Positions 8,508-18,259 of a stretch of DNA of 35,299 nucleotides are shown piece by piece (position 1 is the stretch's first letter; every line of letters starts with the position of its first letter). The stretch is taken from positions 1-35,299 of the forward strand of contig JACJNX010000141.1 in the NCBI GenBank assembly GCA_014695255.1, read 5' to 3'. The notes under the pieces were generated by a model. That model did not search any database, was not told the origin of the DNA, and worked only from the letters and a program-made list of their open reading frames with translations. Source of the stretch: Cyanobacteria bacterium FACHB-63 (GTDB lineage Bacteria; Cyanobacteriota; Cyanobacteriia; Leptolyngbyales; Leptolyngbyaceae). Position numbers and translations under genes: made by a program.

Positions 8508-9449
8508 CTATAACTTGCGAAACTGGTTCGGATTCACTCCAGTGCATTGACGAAAGCACCGAGCGAAATGGCTCTGATTGGCAAAGCCGCACTCTAATGC
8601 GATCGAGGTAACGGTTCGTCCTGGTTGCTTGAGCAAAAGCCTTGCTCGTTCGACTCGCTGGCGAATTAAGAATTAATGAGGTGAGATGCCTGTGGATCGC
8701 TTGAATAGGTGACAAAAATAGTACTGGCTCATTCCCAGTTCAGTTGCAATGTCGCTCAGAGAGATATCTTCGCCCAGATGTGCCTGAATGTACTCGATCG
8801 CTTGCCTCAGCTTTTGTTTTGGCAATCCATCTTGGTATTCTCGAAAGTGATGCTCGCGAGTAGCATAATGATGCAGTAGATGAACCGCTATCGCCGTTGC
8901 CATTGAATCAGCGTAGAAGCGACTCCTAGCTCCATCTGCTTCTAAATTTGCCCGAAGTGCCAAACCTATCTGATGAAGCAGTACATCAACTGTTTTCAGC
9001 CTCAGTAGAAGTTCAACTCGATCCGGATTGACTGACTCATGAGCAGTCTGAGCGACAAAAGTCGGATCTAAATAGCAGTTAATTGATTCCATTATCTGAA
9101 CAGTCGGATGAGAATGGAAACTAATGGGTAAGTCAGCAGGATAGATCTCAATACATCCACTGGCATAGTCTTTTTCTCGATAGGAGACGGTCTGCGATCG
9201 CCCCTCAGCGACAAATTCAAAATCCACTGCCTGATGCCCTAATGGAATAACGTGTTGAAGATTGGATACTTCAGGGATATCAATCAATGGTTGGCGATAA
9301 TGCTCAAGCAGAATACTACTCCAATCTGATTGATAACTTGTTAGCACAGGCGAATTTGGCATGAACTTCTGCCAATCCATCCTGTCAATCACCAGAGGTT
9401 GTTTTACGGACATCATCGCCTCCAGATTTCGACTACATGACAACCTCAT
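8508..9449 (-). pseudogene. AraC-family transcription regulator with internal stop
   Basis: The frame opens at 9449 (MRLSCSRNLEAMM...; the downstream Met of MMSVKQPL may be the real start). About 180 N-terminal residues form the effector-binding part, then two AraC helix-turn-helix motifs follow: the first in ISLSDIATELGMSQYYFCHLFKRSTGISPH, and after an in-frame TAA (8673-8675) the same frame continues FLIRQRVERARLLL...IALECGFANQSHFARCF...NPNQFRKL to TAG 8508. Family alignments have Gln at the stop position, so one CAA-to-TAA change explains it. The regulator should lack its second HTH and is probably inactive. Confidence 0.8.
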
Positions 9450-9663
9450 CCTAGATTCCTGCCGATAACCCGCTTACCGGTGCGATTCTACTTCGCCTTC
9501 AACATTGCAACTTCTTCCATGAATGCCTTACCGCCATTTTACTCATTCTTCTTTAGGAGTAGAAATTGTTTCAGAATTTGTAACTTTGATCGCGATCTTG
9601 ATTACCTTAGATCTTGCGTTGGGAAATAGGAGATAATGGGGAAGAACACACCAATTCAGACTC

Positions 9664-9790
9664 ATGCTAAACATCGAACGGGCGCTGAATCAAGATCGAT
9701 TGCTTAGCTCGACTTTATCCATCAGGCACTAACGCCAGCGCATCGACGAAACACGGACGAGATTTGACATACCAAGCGGATTGTCGCAAA
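9664..9790 (+). pseudogene. Transposase N-terminal remnant
   Basis: ATG 9664 opens MLNIERALNQDRLL, the characteristic start of a cyanobacterial DDE (IS5-like) transposase family, but the frame ends at TAA 9730-9732 and downstream sequence no longer matches. It abuts the candidate left end of the Tn7-like element at 9791. The rest of 9450-9663 (213 bp) contains nothing I can identify. Confidence 0.4.
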
Positions 9791-9955
9791 TGTGGACTCA
9801 TAAAAAAGTCAGACAATTTCGTAGGTTGAAAGTGCTGATTCTCGGTTCACTTCTCTATCCTCTCAAAAATAAAGTCAAACAATTTCCTATTTCTTCTGAT
9901 CCTAAAAGTGGTTAATGGAGTAATTCTTGCGATAAAAAAGTTAAACAATTGCTGA
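9791..9955 (+). repeat. Candidate CAST left end with three TnsB-like sites
   Basis: Starts TGTGGACTCA at 9791 (Tn7-family ends begin with 5'-TGT). Three related sites follow: AAAAAAGTCAGACAATTTC (9802-9820), AAAGTCAAACAATTTC (9871-9886) and AAAAAAGTTAAACAATTGC (9934-9952). The conserved G of 'AGT' falls at 9808, 9874 and 9940, exactly 66 bp apart. Repeated TnsB sites inside a TGT end are typical of Tn7-like elements. No gene is visible between 9956 and 10258. Confidence 0.6.
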
Positions 9956-10258
9956 AAGCCTTATCGCACAGCGTTTTGGATCTCTCCTTAAAAGAGAATA
10001 GCTCGCTACTTTTCAATCAAATATATTCAGTCTAAGTTCCAGAGTTTCACCCTACCAGGCTCTAACTTTGTAATGTTGTTAAGGCTGCTGGTTGGGTAGA
10101 AATGGATCCTGAGCGGTGACGCAACTCGAAACTTGCAACACAATGCCTTTTTGCGCTTCTGTTTTTTGGCATGCAGAAGGGCTAAGTCTGCTCAACTGCA
10201 CCGTATTCACGGTGGTTCTATTTTGGCAACCAGTGCTTTTTAAGTTTTAAGCTCGTTG

Positions 10259-11137
10259 CTAAGCAAAAAGAATTTTTAGAAATTTGTCTAAAGATGGGGG
10301 CGGAGTTTCCTTTCTCCGTACTGCTGTCGATCGTGCATAATCGAGCGGACGGTGCAGCGGCACAAAGACTACTTGCGGATGCGGTAAGGCGGCTGCTTCG
10401 CTTGGCATTACTGTGACTCCTTGTCTTGCTGCCACTAGGGTAATCATTGACGCATGACTATCTGCGAATAGATGAAAATTTGGTGTAAAACCTGCCAGAC
10501 GACAAGTCCCACGGATGCGATCGTTCCGCCCTGGAAAAGTTTCTTCAGTCATACCAATGAATTTCTCAGTCGCAAGTTCAGCTAAATCGATCGACGGTTG
10601 ATTTACCAGACGGTGCGTACTCGGTATCACAGCAGCAATCGGAACCTGCTTCACACACTGAACAATAAATTCTGCTTCTAATTCAGGGGGCGGGTTTCCC
10701 ATAAACGCGACATCGATCGCGCGATCGCGCAAGGCTCCAGCTTGGTCACTCGGCGACATTTCTTGTACTCGAATCGGAACTTGAGGGTGAGTTAGTCCGA
10801 AGCGATGTAGCACATCTCCCAAAAAGCTTTGGAGAATTGTCGGGATATAACCAACAACTAAGGGCGCTTCGGTGCTATTGCGTCGAGCCTTGAGGGTTTG
10901 CACCGTGAACTGGCTCCGTTGCACAATTTCCTTTGCTCTTTCAAGAAAGAACCCTCCAGCCTCAGTCAGCTTTAAACCCTCTGCTTGTCTGAGAAACAGT
11001 GTAATGCCGAGTTCATCTTCCAATTTCTTGATCTGACGACTCAATGCAGGCTGTGAAACAAATAGGCGAGCAGCAGCATGGCTGAAGTTCAGTTCTTCTG
11101 CTACGACAACGAAGTATCTAAGCTGGCGCAATTCCAT
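10259..11137 (-). CDS. LysR-family transcription regulator
   Basis: 292 residues. The N-terminal winged HTH is classic (MELRQLRYFVVVAEELNF, then AAARLFVSQPALSRQIKKLE), and a two-lobed effector-binding domain follows (from about residue 90; PLVVGYIPTILQSFLG...). It is a close paralogue of the next gene upstream (11302-12258), so tandem duplication is likely. The 165-bp space upstream contains a degenerate copy of the operator-like module found at 12268-13005. LysR proteins usually act as effector-dependent activators of neighbouring or divergent genes, here plausibly the hydrolase/NOS operon. The effector is unknown. Confidence 0.9.
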   Translation of the reverse strand: MELRQLRYFVVVAEELNFSHAAARLFVSQPALSRQIKKLEDELGITLFLRQAEGLKLTEAGGFFLERAKEIVQRSQFTVQTLKARRNSTEAPLVVGYIPTILQSFLGDVLHRFGLTHPQVPIRVQEMSPSDQAGALRDRAIDVAFMGNPPPELEAEFIVQCVKQVPIAAVIPSTHRLVNQPSIDLAELATEKFIGMTEETFPGRNDRIRGTCRLAGFTPNFHLFADSHASMITLVAARQGVTVMPSEAAALPHPQVVFVPLHRPLDYARSTAVRRKETPPPSLDKFLKILFA

Positions 11138-11301
11138 AGATGCACTGATATGCTGATTAGCATTTATAGAGTGATTAAACCTTGGTATAAGTACGGTACA
11201 TCCTCCATATTGGATTCAATAGAATTCACACAAACTAGGGCGTGGTTGAAAACCTTTTGCTGCGATCGCATCCTGTCCGTGATTAAGGTCTTAAACATAC
11301 C

Positions 11302-12258
11302 CTAGGCGGGATTGGCATCTACTAAGTATGCGGACAAAGCAGGAGGCAGATTGCCCAAGTGAATTGGGTCTTGAATGTCCTGTTCGTTAAATAAAACTCT
11401 AAGGAATTTTTCTAAGGATTTTGCTGGAACTTCTTTTCTCCACATCGCTGTCGATCGCGCAAAGAAGGGTGGATTGAGCGGCTTGAATACGACTTGGGGA
11501 TGGGGTAAGTCTGCTGCCTCACTCGGTATCAGGGCGACCCCTTGTCCGGCTCCAACGAGAGCAATCATCGATCCAAGCGTATCCGCAGACATCCAGATAT
11601 TAACTGTAAACCCGGCACGACGACATACATTGCGCGTATACTCATTGCACTTAGGAAAGGTTTCTTCCGAGACTCCGATGAACCTCTCATGAGCAAGGTC
11701 GATCAACCGGATTGAGTCTTGGTCAGCGAGTGGGTGCGTCTCTGGTAATATCGCATTGACAGGCACGTAGCGAACGCACCTGATAATAAATTCAGATTCT
11801 AATTCAGCGGGTGCATTGCCGATGAATGCAACGTCGATCGTACCTTGACGTAAGGCGGTGACTTGATCGTTTGCAGTCCTCTCCTGTAATCGAATCGGAA
11901 CTTGGGGATGAACTCGTCCAAAACGGTTTAGCGTTTCACCGAGAAAGCTCTGGAGCGTTGTGGGAATGTAGCCGATTTTCAACGGTTCATCCCTATTCAT
12001 GTATTGGGCTTGGAGTGCTTGCACTGTGGTCTGACTTTGCTGCAAAATCTCCTTCGCTTGTTCAAGAAAAAAGCTGCCTGCTTCAGTCAGTTTTAATCCA
12101 TCTGTCTGTCTAAGAAATAACAGATTACCGACTTCGGCTTCGAGGTTTTTGACTTGACGACTCAGGGCAGGTTGTGAAATACATAACCGAGTCGCGGCGC
12201 GGCTGAAGTTCAGTTCTTCTGCTACAACAACAAAATATTTAAGCTGGCGCAATTCCAT
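11302..12258 (-). CDS. LysR-family transcription regulator, paralogue
   Basis: I choose ATG 12258 because the paralogue at 10259-11137 starts at the identical MELRQL motif; a start at 12300 would add 14 residues. The HTH (AATRLCISQPALSRQVKNLE) and the effector domain are intact; the C-terminus is about 25 residues longer than in the paralogue. It faces away from the HTH gene, hydrolase and NOS operon on the plus strand. A module with TATACC...TATA resembling a LysR T-N11-A box lies directly upstream (12268-12314), suggesting autoregulation. Confidence 0.9.
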   Translation of the reverse strand: MELRQLKYFVVVAEELNFSRAATRLCISQPALSRQVKNLEAEVGNLLFLRQTDGLKLTEAGSFFLEQAKEILQQSQTTVQALQAQYMNRDEPLKIGYIPTTLQSFLGETLNRFGRVHPQVPIRLQERTANDQVTALRQGTIDVAFIGNAPAELESEFIIRCVRYVPVNAILPETHPLADQDSIRLIDLAHERFIGVSEETFPKCNEYTRNVCRRAGFTVNIWMSADTLGSMIALVGAGQGVALIPSEAADLPHPQVVFKPLNPPFFARSTAMWRKEVPAKSLEKFLRVLFNEQDIQDPIHLGNLPPALSAYLVDANPA

Positions 12259-12267
12259 AGAGCAGGG

Positions 12268-12314
12268 GCTATACCGAAAATTTATATTCTCTAGAATCAT
12301 AAAGCATTGGACTT
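12268..12314 (+). promoter_or_regulatory. Operator/promoter-like module, copy 1
   Basis: Pattern ATACC-N8-ATA followed by ...AGAA...GCATTGGACTT (12304-12314). The same pattern recurs at 12767 and 12936. It sits directly upstream of the second LysR gene and before the HTH gene. Confidence 0.45.
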
Positions 12315-12460
12315 TTAGCGGGGAGGCAGATTAATCTAAAGCCTATTCTCAATGTATGAAGCTCGTAGACTGCCGACTTACAGGGCTTTATGAATCATGA
12401 GTTGTTTTGCCAACCGTATCATTTGTAACATTACAATCCAGTTGCTTATTGAGGTAACGA

Positions 12461-12767
12461 ATGGTGTCCACCAAGCTAGAGATTTTTTCAGCAAAAACGG
12501 TTAGAAGAAATTGGCAAGTCTTTACGCCAAGTGCGTGAGGAGAAAGCCATTTCTTTGAAGCAGGTCAATCAAACAACGAAAATCCAACTCCATCAGCTAG
12601 AAGCGATCGAGTCCGGCAATTTAGACAGGTTACCCCCTGCTGTCTATGTGCGGAGCTTTATCAAAATCTACGCTGACTTTTTAGGTTGCCAGGGGAAAGA
12701 TCTCGCCCTCACTTTTCCGATCGATGAAGCTGCGATCGTCACTGAACTGGTCAAAAATTTGGTTTAG
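12461..12767 (+). pseudogene. RodZ-like helix-turn-helix protein, one-base frameshift in a T6 run
   Basis: ATG 12461 has a strong RBS (GAGGT, five bases upstream) and reads MVSTKLEI, but the rest of the protein lies in another frame. Removing one T from the run at 12483-12488 joins them into about 101 residues: KLEIFQQKRLEEIGKSLRQV..., then the Xre/HTH_25 domain typical of the RodZ N-terminus (ISLKQVNQTTKIQLHQLEAI...YVRSFIKIYADFLG). No membrane helix follows, so it would be a short cytosolic DNA-binding protein. An internal GTG at 12531 could still give 78 residues. The T6 run could be slippage-prone or a read error. Confidence 0.65.
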
Positions 12768-12836
12768 GTATGCCTGAAAGTTATATCTGCCAAAACGACT
12801 CGGCATTGGACTTCAGGTTCGCATCATATTACTCTG
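12767..12836 (+). promoter_or_regulatory. Operator/promoter-like module, copy 2
   Basis: Begins right at the HTH gene's stop: GGTATGCCTGAAAGTTATA, then CTGCCAAAAC..., GGCATTGGACTT (12802-12813) and ...ACTCT (12831-12835). It aligns with copy 3 over about 70 bp. Confidence 0.45.
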
Positions 12837-12935
12837 AGCCATAGAATAAGCAAGTCCTAACATAACCCAAAACCTTAAAGATGTCTGATCAAGACTGCTC
12901 GCTGCTGGCATAGTCTTGAAGCTTTGTAGCACCTT

Positions 12936-13005
12936 GGTATACCTAAAAAGTATAGCTGCTAGAACAATTAGGCATTGGACTTGATAGAGTCGTCCTTTGT
13001 ACTCT
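12936..13005 (+). promoter_or_regulatory. Operator/promoter-like module, copy 3, before the hydrolase-NOS operon
   Basis: TATAC-N7-GTATA inverted repeat (12938-12954), a good LysR-type box, then CTGCTAGAACAA..., then GGCATTGGACTT. TTGGAC (12975-12980), a 17-bp spacer and TGTACT (12998-13003) form a possible -35/-10 promoter. The hydrolase starts 55 bp downstream, so this is the likely control region of the operon. Confidence 0.5.
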
Positions 13006-13058
13006 AGAGTCCGTAGTTCTCGGTAGAGAGAACTTCTAGCTAATCAACGCGCAGACCC

Positions 13059-13628
13059 ATGAAGCGATTCCGTATTGAAGACACAGCGGTAATCTTGATC
13101 GATCACCAGGTTGGAACAAACACTTGGGCAAGCACGACTCCCCTCGATCTATTGCAACGAAATGTAATCATTTTGGCAAAATTTGCGAGCGGGACTGGAA
13201 TGCCTGTTGTCTTGACTTCGAGCCAGGAGACGAATATTGATGTTCAAGGCCCACTGATGCCAGAACTGCAAGAGATCCTGCCAGAAGCATTCGCTGCCCG
13301 GATCAAACGCCAAGGTGTTGTCAATGCTTGGGATGATGAAGACTTTGCAAATGCTTGTCGAAACACCCAGAAAAAGAACTTCGTGATGGCAGGGGTGACA
13401 ACCGATGTGTGCATGGTCGCTCCTGCCATTAGTGCCCTTGAAGAAGGCTTTTATGTCAAGGTCGTCTGCGATGCTTGTGGCTCATCGAATCAGATTGCCG
13501 AGGAAATGTCTTGGCGCAGAATGGAACGCGCAGGCATTGAATCAACGAGCACGAATGCGATCGTCGCCGAACTTGTCAAAAACTGGGCTTCACCTGCGGG
13601 TGCAGTCGCGTTTCCGCTATTGGTCTAA
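13059..13628 (+). CDS. Isochorismatase-like cysteine hydrolase (YcaC-like)
   Basis: 189 residues with the family hallmarks: the catalytic Asp in AVILIDHQVG (residue 15), a Lys in the middle of the chain (RIKRQGVV), and the nucleophile Cys in GVTTDVCMVAPA (residue 118), preceded by the usual cis-peptide turn GVTTD. The family includes isochorismatases, nicotinamidases and YcaC-type hydrolases of unknown substrate; the sequence fits YcaC best. LysR regulators are often coupled to such genes. It is 58 bp upstream of the NOS gene, on the same strand and behind the operator-like module, so it is probably the first gene of that operon. Substrate unknown. Confidence 0.85.
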   Translation: MKRFRIEDTAVILIDHQVGTNTWASTTPLDLLQRNVIILAKFASGTGMPVVLTSSQETNIDVQGPLMPELQEILPEAFAARIKRQGVVNAWDDEDFANACRNTQKKNFVMAGVTTDVCMVAPAISALEEGFYVKVVCDACGSSNQIAEEMSWRRMERAGIESTSTNAIVAELVKNWASPAGAVAFPLLV

Positions 13629-13686
13629 AACAACCCCTGTGTAGCATTCGCAACATCAAATCAACCCCTTTTCTCAAGCTTTTAAT

Positions 13687-16600
13687 ATGCTCGATCCTCA
13701 ACGCATCATCCATCTCACCGAAATCTCCGTAGTTGGTGTTCCAGCAAGCGATCGCTACAAATATAAATGTCGCGTTCAAATTACATCTGACGAAGGCAAC
13801 ACTTCGACGCAACGAGATTTGTTTGCTCGGATGCAGCCTAATTGGTTAGTCGAGTTGAAGAACAAGGGAGATTGTACAATCTCAATTACGCTCTGCTATC
13901 GAGAGGGAGATATCAGTCAGCCTTGGCACGATGTTGAAACTGTGACCTTTGCAACTCATGAACATTTGAATGGCGCGCGTAATGCAGAACTCGAATTTCC
14001 GATTACCACTTGGAATCAGGCTCCACAGCTAAGACTGAAAGCAAGGCTCACTCAAAGTACTGGAGAAGGAAGTAGCAGTACGGTGACGGTGTTTGGTAAG
14101 CAGAACGGAATGCGGCGAGGACGTACCGATCGCAATGGTCATGTTGAAGTTGAGCTTCCGCCAGATGTTCCGCTCACTCCGCAAGAGGAAGTGATCGTCA
14201 AGGATGTCTGGAACAAACTGCGTGCGTGGAAAGAGCTTCAGCTCGAAAAGTTTGTGAAGCGACTGTTGCTAGAAGAACCAGAGCTAGAATATCTGTTCGG
14301 AGAAGCGATCGATAGTATCGGTGACTTCTTCTTTGAGTTGTTTGATTGCGCGATTCACGAGCTTCAGCCGGAAACACAAGTTGTTGTGGGCGAACCTCTG
14401 ATGGGAGTGCCACCCGAAAAAGGAGACCAGTTCGATACGGTGGAAGACTATGGCAGATTTTTTGCCGGAATTGGACTGCGATCGCAGCACTGGCTCAAAG
14501 CACGTCAGGTTTGGATGTGGATGCTGCCCTCGATTCCCTACGTAGAAGAGTACGATCGCGAAGATTTGCAAAAAGGCGCAAACTCTGCGCTCTATAAATT
14601 CTTCAACTCGCACATCATTTTGCCGATGACAACGGCAATTCGACGGTACGATGAAGCGTTGCCGCCGGAGATGCTGCTAAAGATGGCAGATTGCTGGGAA
14701 GCGTTTAGCCAGAACAAACAGCAGATGGGCATGGAATTCTACCAAGTCCTGTTTGAGAAGTATCCATTTGTGCTGCCGATTTTTGGTCGGGCAGATATGG
14801 ACTATCTGTCACTGCACTTATTTCAAGCAGTCGAGTTTCTGGTGAAATGTTTGCGGAGCGGTAGCAGTGATGAAATGTTGCAAGAACTCCGCTTTTTAGG
14901 ACAAGTTCACAGCTTTGCCGATGTGCCTTCGTGCGCTTATCCTGCAATCTCTGACACGATGTTTGTTCTGTTTGAAAAATACTTGCCTAACTTCACGCCA
15001 GAGTTGCGGCGGGCGTGGCAGATTTTGTTCGATCGCGTCGTCAATGTGATCAAACTGCCGATGCTCAACCAAGAGCGACTACTGAAAAAAGCAAAGCAGT
15101 TTCTTAATCTCATTTCATCCGAGCAAGCCTGGGAACCCGAAGACAAAGAGCGCCGATGGAAAGAGATCAAGGATGAGGTAAAAGCAACCGGAACCTATAC
15201 GCATACCTACGAAGAGCTTGCGTATGGAACTCAGGTATCCTGGCGGAATGCCTCTAAATGTGTGGGGCGGATTGCTTGGAATAACATGGTCGTGCGCGAT
15301 CGGCGTTACGTCACTGATCCCGATGAAATGTTCCGCGAATGCCAAGAACACGTTCAGTTTGCAACGAATGGCGGCAATTTGCAGATCACAATGACGGTGT
15401 TTCGCCCCAAACTGCCCAAAGAGCGATGGGGCCCGCGCTTCTGGAACTCTCAACTCTACCGCTATGCAGCATACGAGCAGCCCGATGGGAGTGTTTTAGG
15501 CGATCCCGCTAATCTTGCATTAACGAACGCAATTATCAAGTTTGGCTGGCAACCTCCAGAGCCGCGTAGTGCCTATGACATCTTACCGTTGGTGATCGAA
15601 ATTCCTGGTCAAGAGCCAAAGATGTATCACTGGCAGCCTGAAGAGGTGCTAGAGGTGCATATCGAGCATCCGACAATTCCAGAGTTCAAAAACCTGGGGA
15701 TGCGTTGGTATGCGATTCCCGCAATCAGCAACTTCTCGGTTCACATTGGTGGGATTCATTACGGCTGTATGCCCTTCAACGGCTGGTACATGGACACAGA
15801 AATCATGCGAGATTTCCTAGATGAGTACCGCTACAACATGATGGAGGACATTGCTCGTGTTCTCAAGCTCGATACTAGCACTGAGCAGACCTTGTGGCGC
15901 GATCGAGCTGCTCTAGAACTCAACATTGCGATTCTGCATTCCTTCCAGAAAGCGAAGGTGACAATGGTTGATCACCAAACCGCATCGCGTCAATTCTTAA
16001 CGCATGATTTACGCGAAAAGAAAGCAGGGCGCGAATGTCCAGGCGATTGGGGCTGGGTCGTTCCGGCGGCGGGTGGGAGTGCTTGTCCGGTGTGGCATCA
16101 TCAGATGCGAGATTTTTACCTTGAACCTGCTTATCATCATGCTGCCGATCGCTGGGACGTAGAAGATGGCATGGACTTAGAGCAATTGACTGCGGCGACG
16201 AACGAAGGCGGAGATAAGCGCGATCGCATTCTGATTCTCTATGCTTCTGAAACGGGAACCGCCGAAGGGTTTGTACGTAAAGCTGCGCGTCAGCTACAAC
16301 AGTTCCGTCCGAAAGTTATGGCATTGGATGAATATCCGGTTGATAGCTTGGCTTCAGAAAAGCTGCTATTGATTGTCACTTCTACGTTTGGCAATGGCGA
16401 AATGCCAAGTAACGGTAAGCGCTTTCTGCAATGGGTCAAACAACAGCCTGCGGGATCGCTTGCTGGTTTGAACTATTCCGTATTAGGAATTGGTAGCACA
16501 GTCTATGAGAAGTTCTGCGCGGCTGGGATTGCAATCGATAAAGCATTGGCGAAAGCAGGCGCAAACTGTGCTGTTCCACTGCATAAAGGCGATGAAATCA

Positions 16601-18105
16601 AAGGTCAAGCGGATACCTTTAAGCAATGGGTTGGCTTAATTTCCCGCGTGTTGGGTGTAGACGAAACAGCAGGGAATACGCAGAGTTCTGCTCCTAAGCT
16701 CACTGTTACCTTCTTTGATCAAGCAGCAAATCTGGCACTTCCAGAGGTGAGTGCTGATCGCGGAATTCCCACTCCAATTGTGACAAACGATGAATTGCTC
16801 GAAGAAGTGATTCCGGGAAGTCGATCGACTCGCTATATTGTCTTTGATATTGCTGGAACGGGTTTGCAGTACGAAACTGGGGATCACATTGCCGTTCATC
16901 CTTGTAATCCAGTCGAGCTAGTCGATCGATTGTGCGATCGCATTGGTGTTACTGCAAATACCTACTTCACGGCGGCTTACATCAACCCAGATGGAACAAG
17001 CACTGATGATCAGCCTCCAGTTGCAGTTCCGACAACCGTGGGTCATCTCCTTTCTGAAGAACTCGATCTATCATTGCGAGAACCCTTCAATGATTTGCTG
17101 GCTTATCTCTACTCATCTGCCCAAGCTCCTCACGACAAACAACGTCTAGAGGTTTGGCTAGAGATTTTGCGGCAGGGTGAGGATAATTCTGATGCTGTGA
17201 CGCTCAAGAAAACAATTTCTGATAATTTCATGAGTGTTGCCGACTTGTTCGATGAGTTTCCTTCAGCAACAGTGACGCTCGAGGCATTGTTAGAATTGCT
17301 GCCGAGACAAAAGCCGCGTCTTTATTCGATTTCGTCTTGCCCGTTGCTCCATCCTGACAAGATTCAAGTCACGATCGGTGTGCTGCAAATCAAAACTGAC
17401 GCAGGCAAGATTCGACAGGGCTTATGTTCTAACTATCTAGCCGGACTGCAACCTGGCTCTAAAGTTCGGATTGGCGTTCGCACCTCTGATTTCCGTCCAC
17501 CTACTGATCCTCAAGCTCCAATGTTAATGGTCGGTCCTGGAACTGGAGTTTCGCCGTTGATTGCTTTCTTGCAATATCGAGAAGCGCTACAGCAACAGGA
17601 AACCGCCTTGGGAGAAGCGTGTCTGTACTTTGGTTGCCGCAACAAGAGCGATTTTCTCTATGGAGATCAACTTACAGCCTGGAAAGATCAAGGTGTGTTG
17701 AGCGATTTGCAAGTGGCTTTCTCGCGCCTGACCGAGAAGAAAGTCTATGTGCAAGGCTTGATGCAGGAGAACGCTCAGGCACTTTGGACACTGCTCAGTC
17801 ATCCAAACTGTCATTACTATGTCTGTGGTGATGCGAAGATGGCAGACGATGTGTTTGAGGTGTTTATGGCGATCGTGAAAACTCAGGGCAATCTCTCTCA
17901 CATCGAAACCGTCGAATTTTTCGACAAGATGAAGCAGGAAAAACGATTCCATGCCGATGTGTGGGGTGTGCAGTTAAACTTCAAGCAAGCTATCCAACAA
18001 GTGCAAAAAGATAACTACTCTAAAGCTGAGAAGTGGCTGGAGCGAGTGAAACAGTCGATCGAAACATCAGAAACCGCAGAAGAATTTCAATCGGTGATGA
18101 TTTAG
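13687..18105 (+). CDS. nos: Multidomain nitric oxide synthase: two globin-like modules + oxygenase + reductase
   Basis: 1472 residues. Order: N-terminal domain of unknown fold (about 1-155), globin-like module 1 (about 160-320, candidate proximal His268), globin-like module 2 (about 325-470, LGQVH with His408, followed by a flavohemoglobin-like YPAISDTM...), NOS oxygenase (about 475-830), FMN flavodoxin (about 845-1000, [11 protein letters not shown]), then an FAD/NADPH reductase (PRLYSIS at 1210-1216, GPGTGVSP near 1283, CGDAKM at 1380). The haem-thiolate motif [10 protein letters not shown] places Cys525 as ligand, and GWYMDTEI supplies the Arg-binding Glu705. Together these can oxidise arginine to citrulline and NO with self-contained electron supply. 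The characterised Synechococcus PCC 7335 NOS has a globin and reductase, and its globin converts NO onward to nitrate. The second globin module and the downstream channel genes are what stand out here. Confidence 0.95.
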   Translation: MLDPQRIIHLTEISVVGVPASDRYKYKCRVQITSDEGNTSTQRDLFARMQPNWLVELKNKGDCTISITLCYREGDISQPWHDVETVTFATHEHLNGARNAELEFPITTWNQAPQLRLKARLTQSTGEGSSSTVTVFGKQNGMRRGRTDRNGHVEVELPPDVPLTPQEEVIVKDVWNKLRAWKELQLEKFVKRLLLEEPELEYLFGEAIDSIGDFFFELFDCAIHELQPETQVVVGEPLMGVPPEKGDQFDTVEDYGRFFAGIGLRSQHWLKARQVWMWMLPSIPYVEEYDREDLQKGANSALYKFFNSHIILPMTTAIRRYDEALPPEMLLKMADCWEAFSQNKQQMGMEFYQVLFEKYPFVLPIFGRADMDYLSLHLFQAVEFLVKCLRSGSSDEMLQELRFLGQVHSFADVPSCAYPAISDTMFVLFEKYLPNFTPELRRAWQILFDRVVNVIKLPMLNQERLLKKAKQFLNLISSEQAWEPEDKERRWKEIKDEVKATGTYTHTYEELAYGTQVSWRNASKCVGRIAWNNMVVRDRRYVTDPDEMFRECQEHVQFATNGGNLQITMTVFRPKLPKERWGPRFWNSQLYRYAAYEQPDGSVLGDPANLALTNAIIKFGWQPPEPRSAYDILPLVIEIPGQEPKMYHWQPEEVLEVHIEHPTIPEFKNLGMRWYAIPAISNFSVHIGGIHYGCMPFNGWYMDTEIMRDFLDEYRYNMMEDIARVLKLDTSTEQTLWRDRAALELNIAILHSFQKAKVTMVDHQTASRQFLTHDLREKKAGRECPGDWGWVVPAAGGSACPVWHHQMRDFYLEPAYHHAADRWDVEDGMDLEQLTAATNEGGDKRDRILILYASETGTAEGFVRKAARQLQQFRPKVMALDEYPVDSLASEKLLLIVTSTFGNGEMPSNGKRFLQWVKQQPAGSLAGLNYSVLGIGSTVYEKFCAAGIAIDKALAKAGANCAVPLHKGDEIKGQADTFKQWVGLISRVLGVDETAGNTQSSAPKLTVTFFDQAANLALPEVSADRGIPTPIVTNDELLEEVIPGSRSTRYIVFDIAGTGLQYETGDHIAVHPCNPVELVDRLCDRIGVTANTYFTAAYINPDGTSTDDQPPVAVPTTVGHLLSEELDLSLREPFNDLLAYLYSSAQAPHDKQRLEVWLEILRQGEDNSDAVTLKKTISDNFMSVADLFDEFPSATVTLEALLELLPRQKPRLYSISSCPLLHPDKIQVTIGVLQIKTDAGKIRQGLCSNYLAGLQPGSKVRIGVRTSDFRPPTDPQAPMLMVGPGTGVSPLIAFLQYREALQQQETALGEACLYFGCRNKSDFLYGDQLTAWKDQGVLSDLQVAFSRLTEKKVYVQGLMQENAQALWTLLSHPNCHYYVCGDAKMADDVFEVFMAIVKTQGNLSHIETVEFFDKMKQEKRFHADVWGVQLNFKQAIQQVQKDNYSKAEKWLERVKQSIETSETAEEFQSVMI

Positions 18106-18117
18106 ACTAAGCAGACC

Positions 18118-18138
18118 GATCAGAAGGTGAATCTGATC
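18118..18138 (+). other. Hairpin after the NOS gene
   Basis: GATCAGA (18118-18124) and TCTGATC (18132-18138) form a perfect 7-bp stem with a 7-base loop. No T run follows, so it is more likely a processing or attenuation hairpin than a terminator. Confidence 0.3.
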
Positions 18139-18259
18139 TGAAACTTGTACATCTTCTGAAGAATACTTTTCTTGCAGATTCACCACTTAACGGAGTGTGT
18201 TCCTGAATACCCCGCTACTGATTCTCATAGGATATGAATGGAAAAAACTGGACTTAGGA

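Noticed and set aside
9802-9952. A second CRISPR array (regular 66-bp repeats)
   Set aside because: The repeats are short (about 16-19 bp) and diverged, with about 47-bp gaps and a TGT terminus just outside; transposon-end sites fit better.
13687-18105. Cytochrome P450-reductase or sulfite reductase flavoprotein
   Set aside because: The reductase half alone would fit, but the [10 protein letters not shown] and GWYMDTEI motifs identify a NOS oxygenase.
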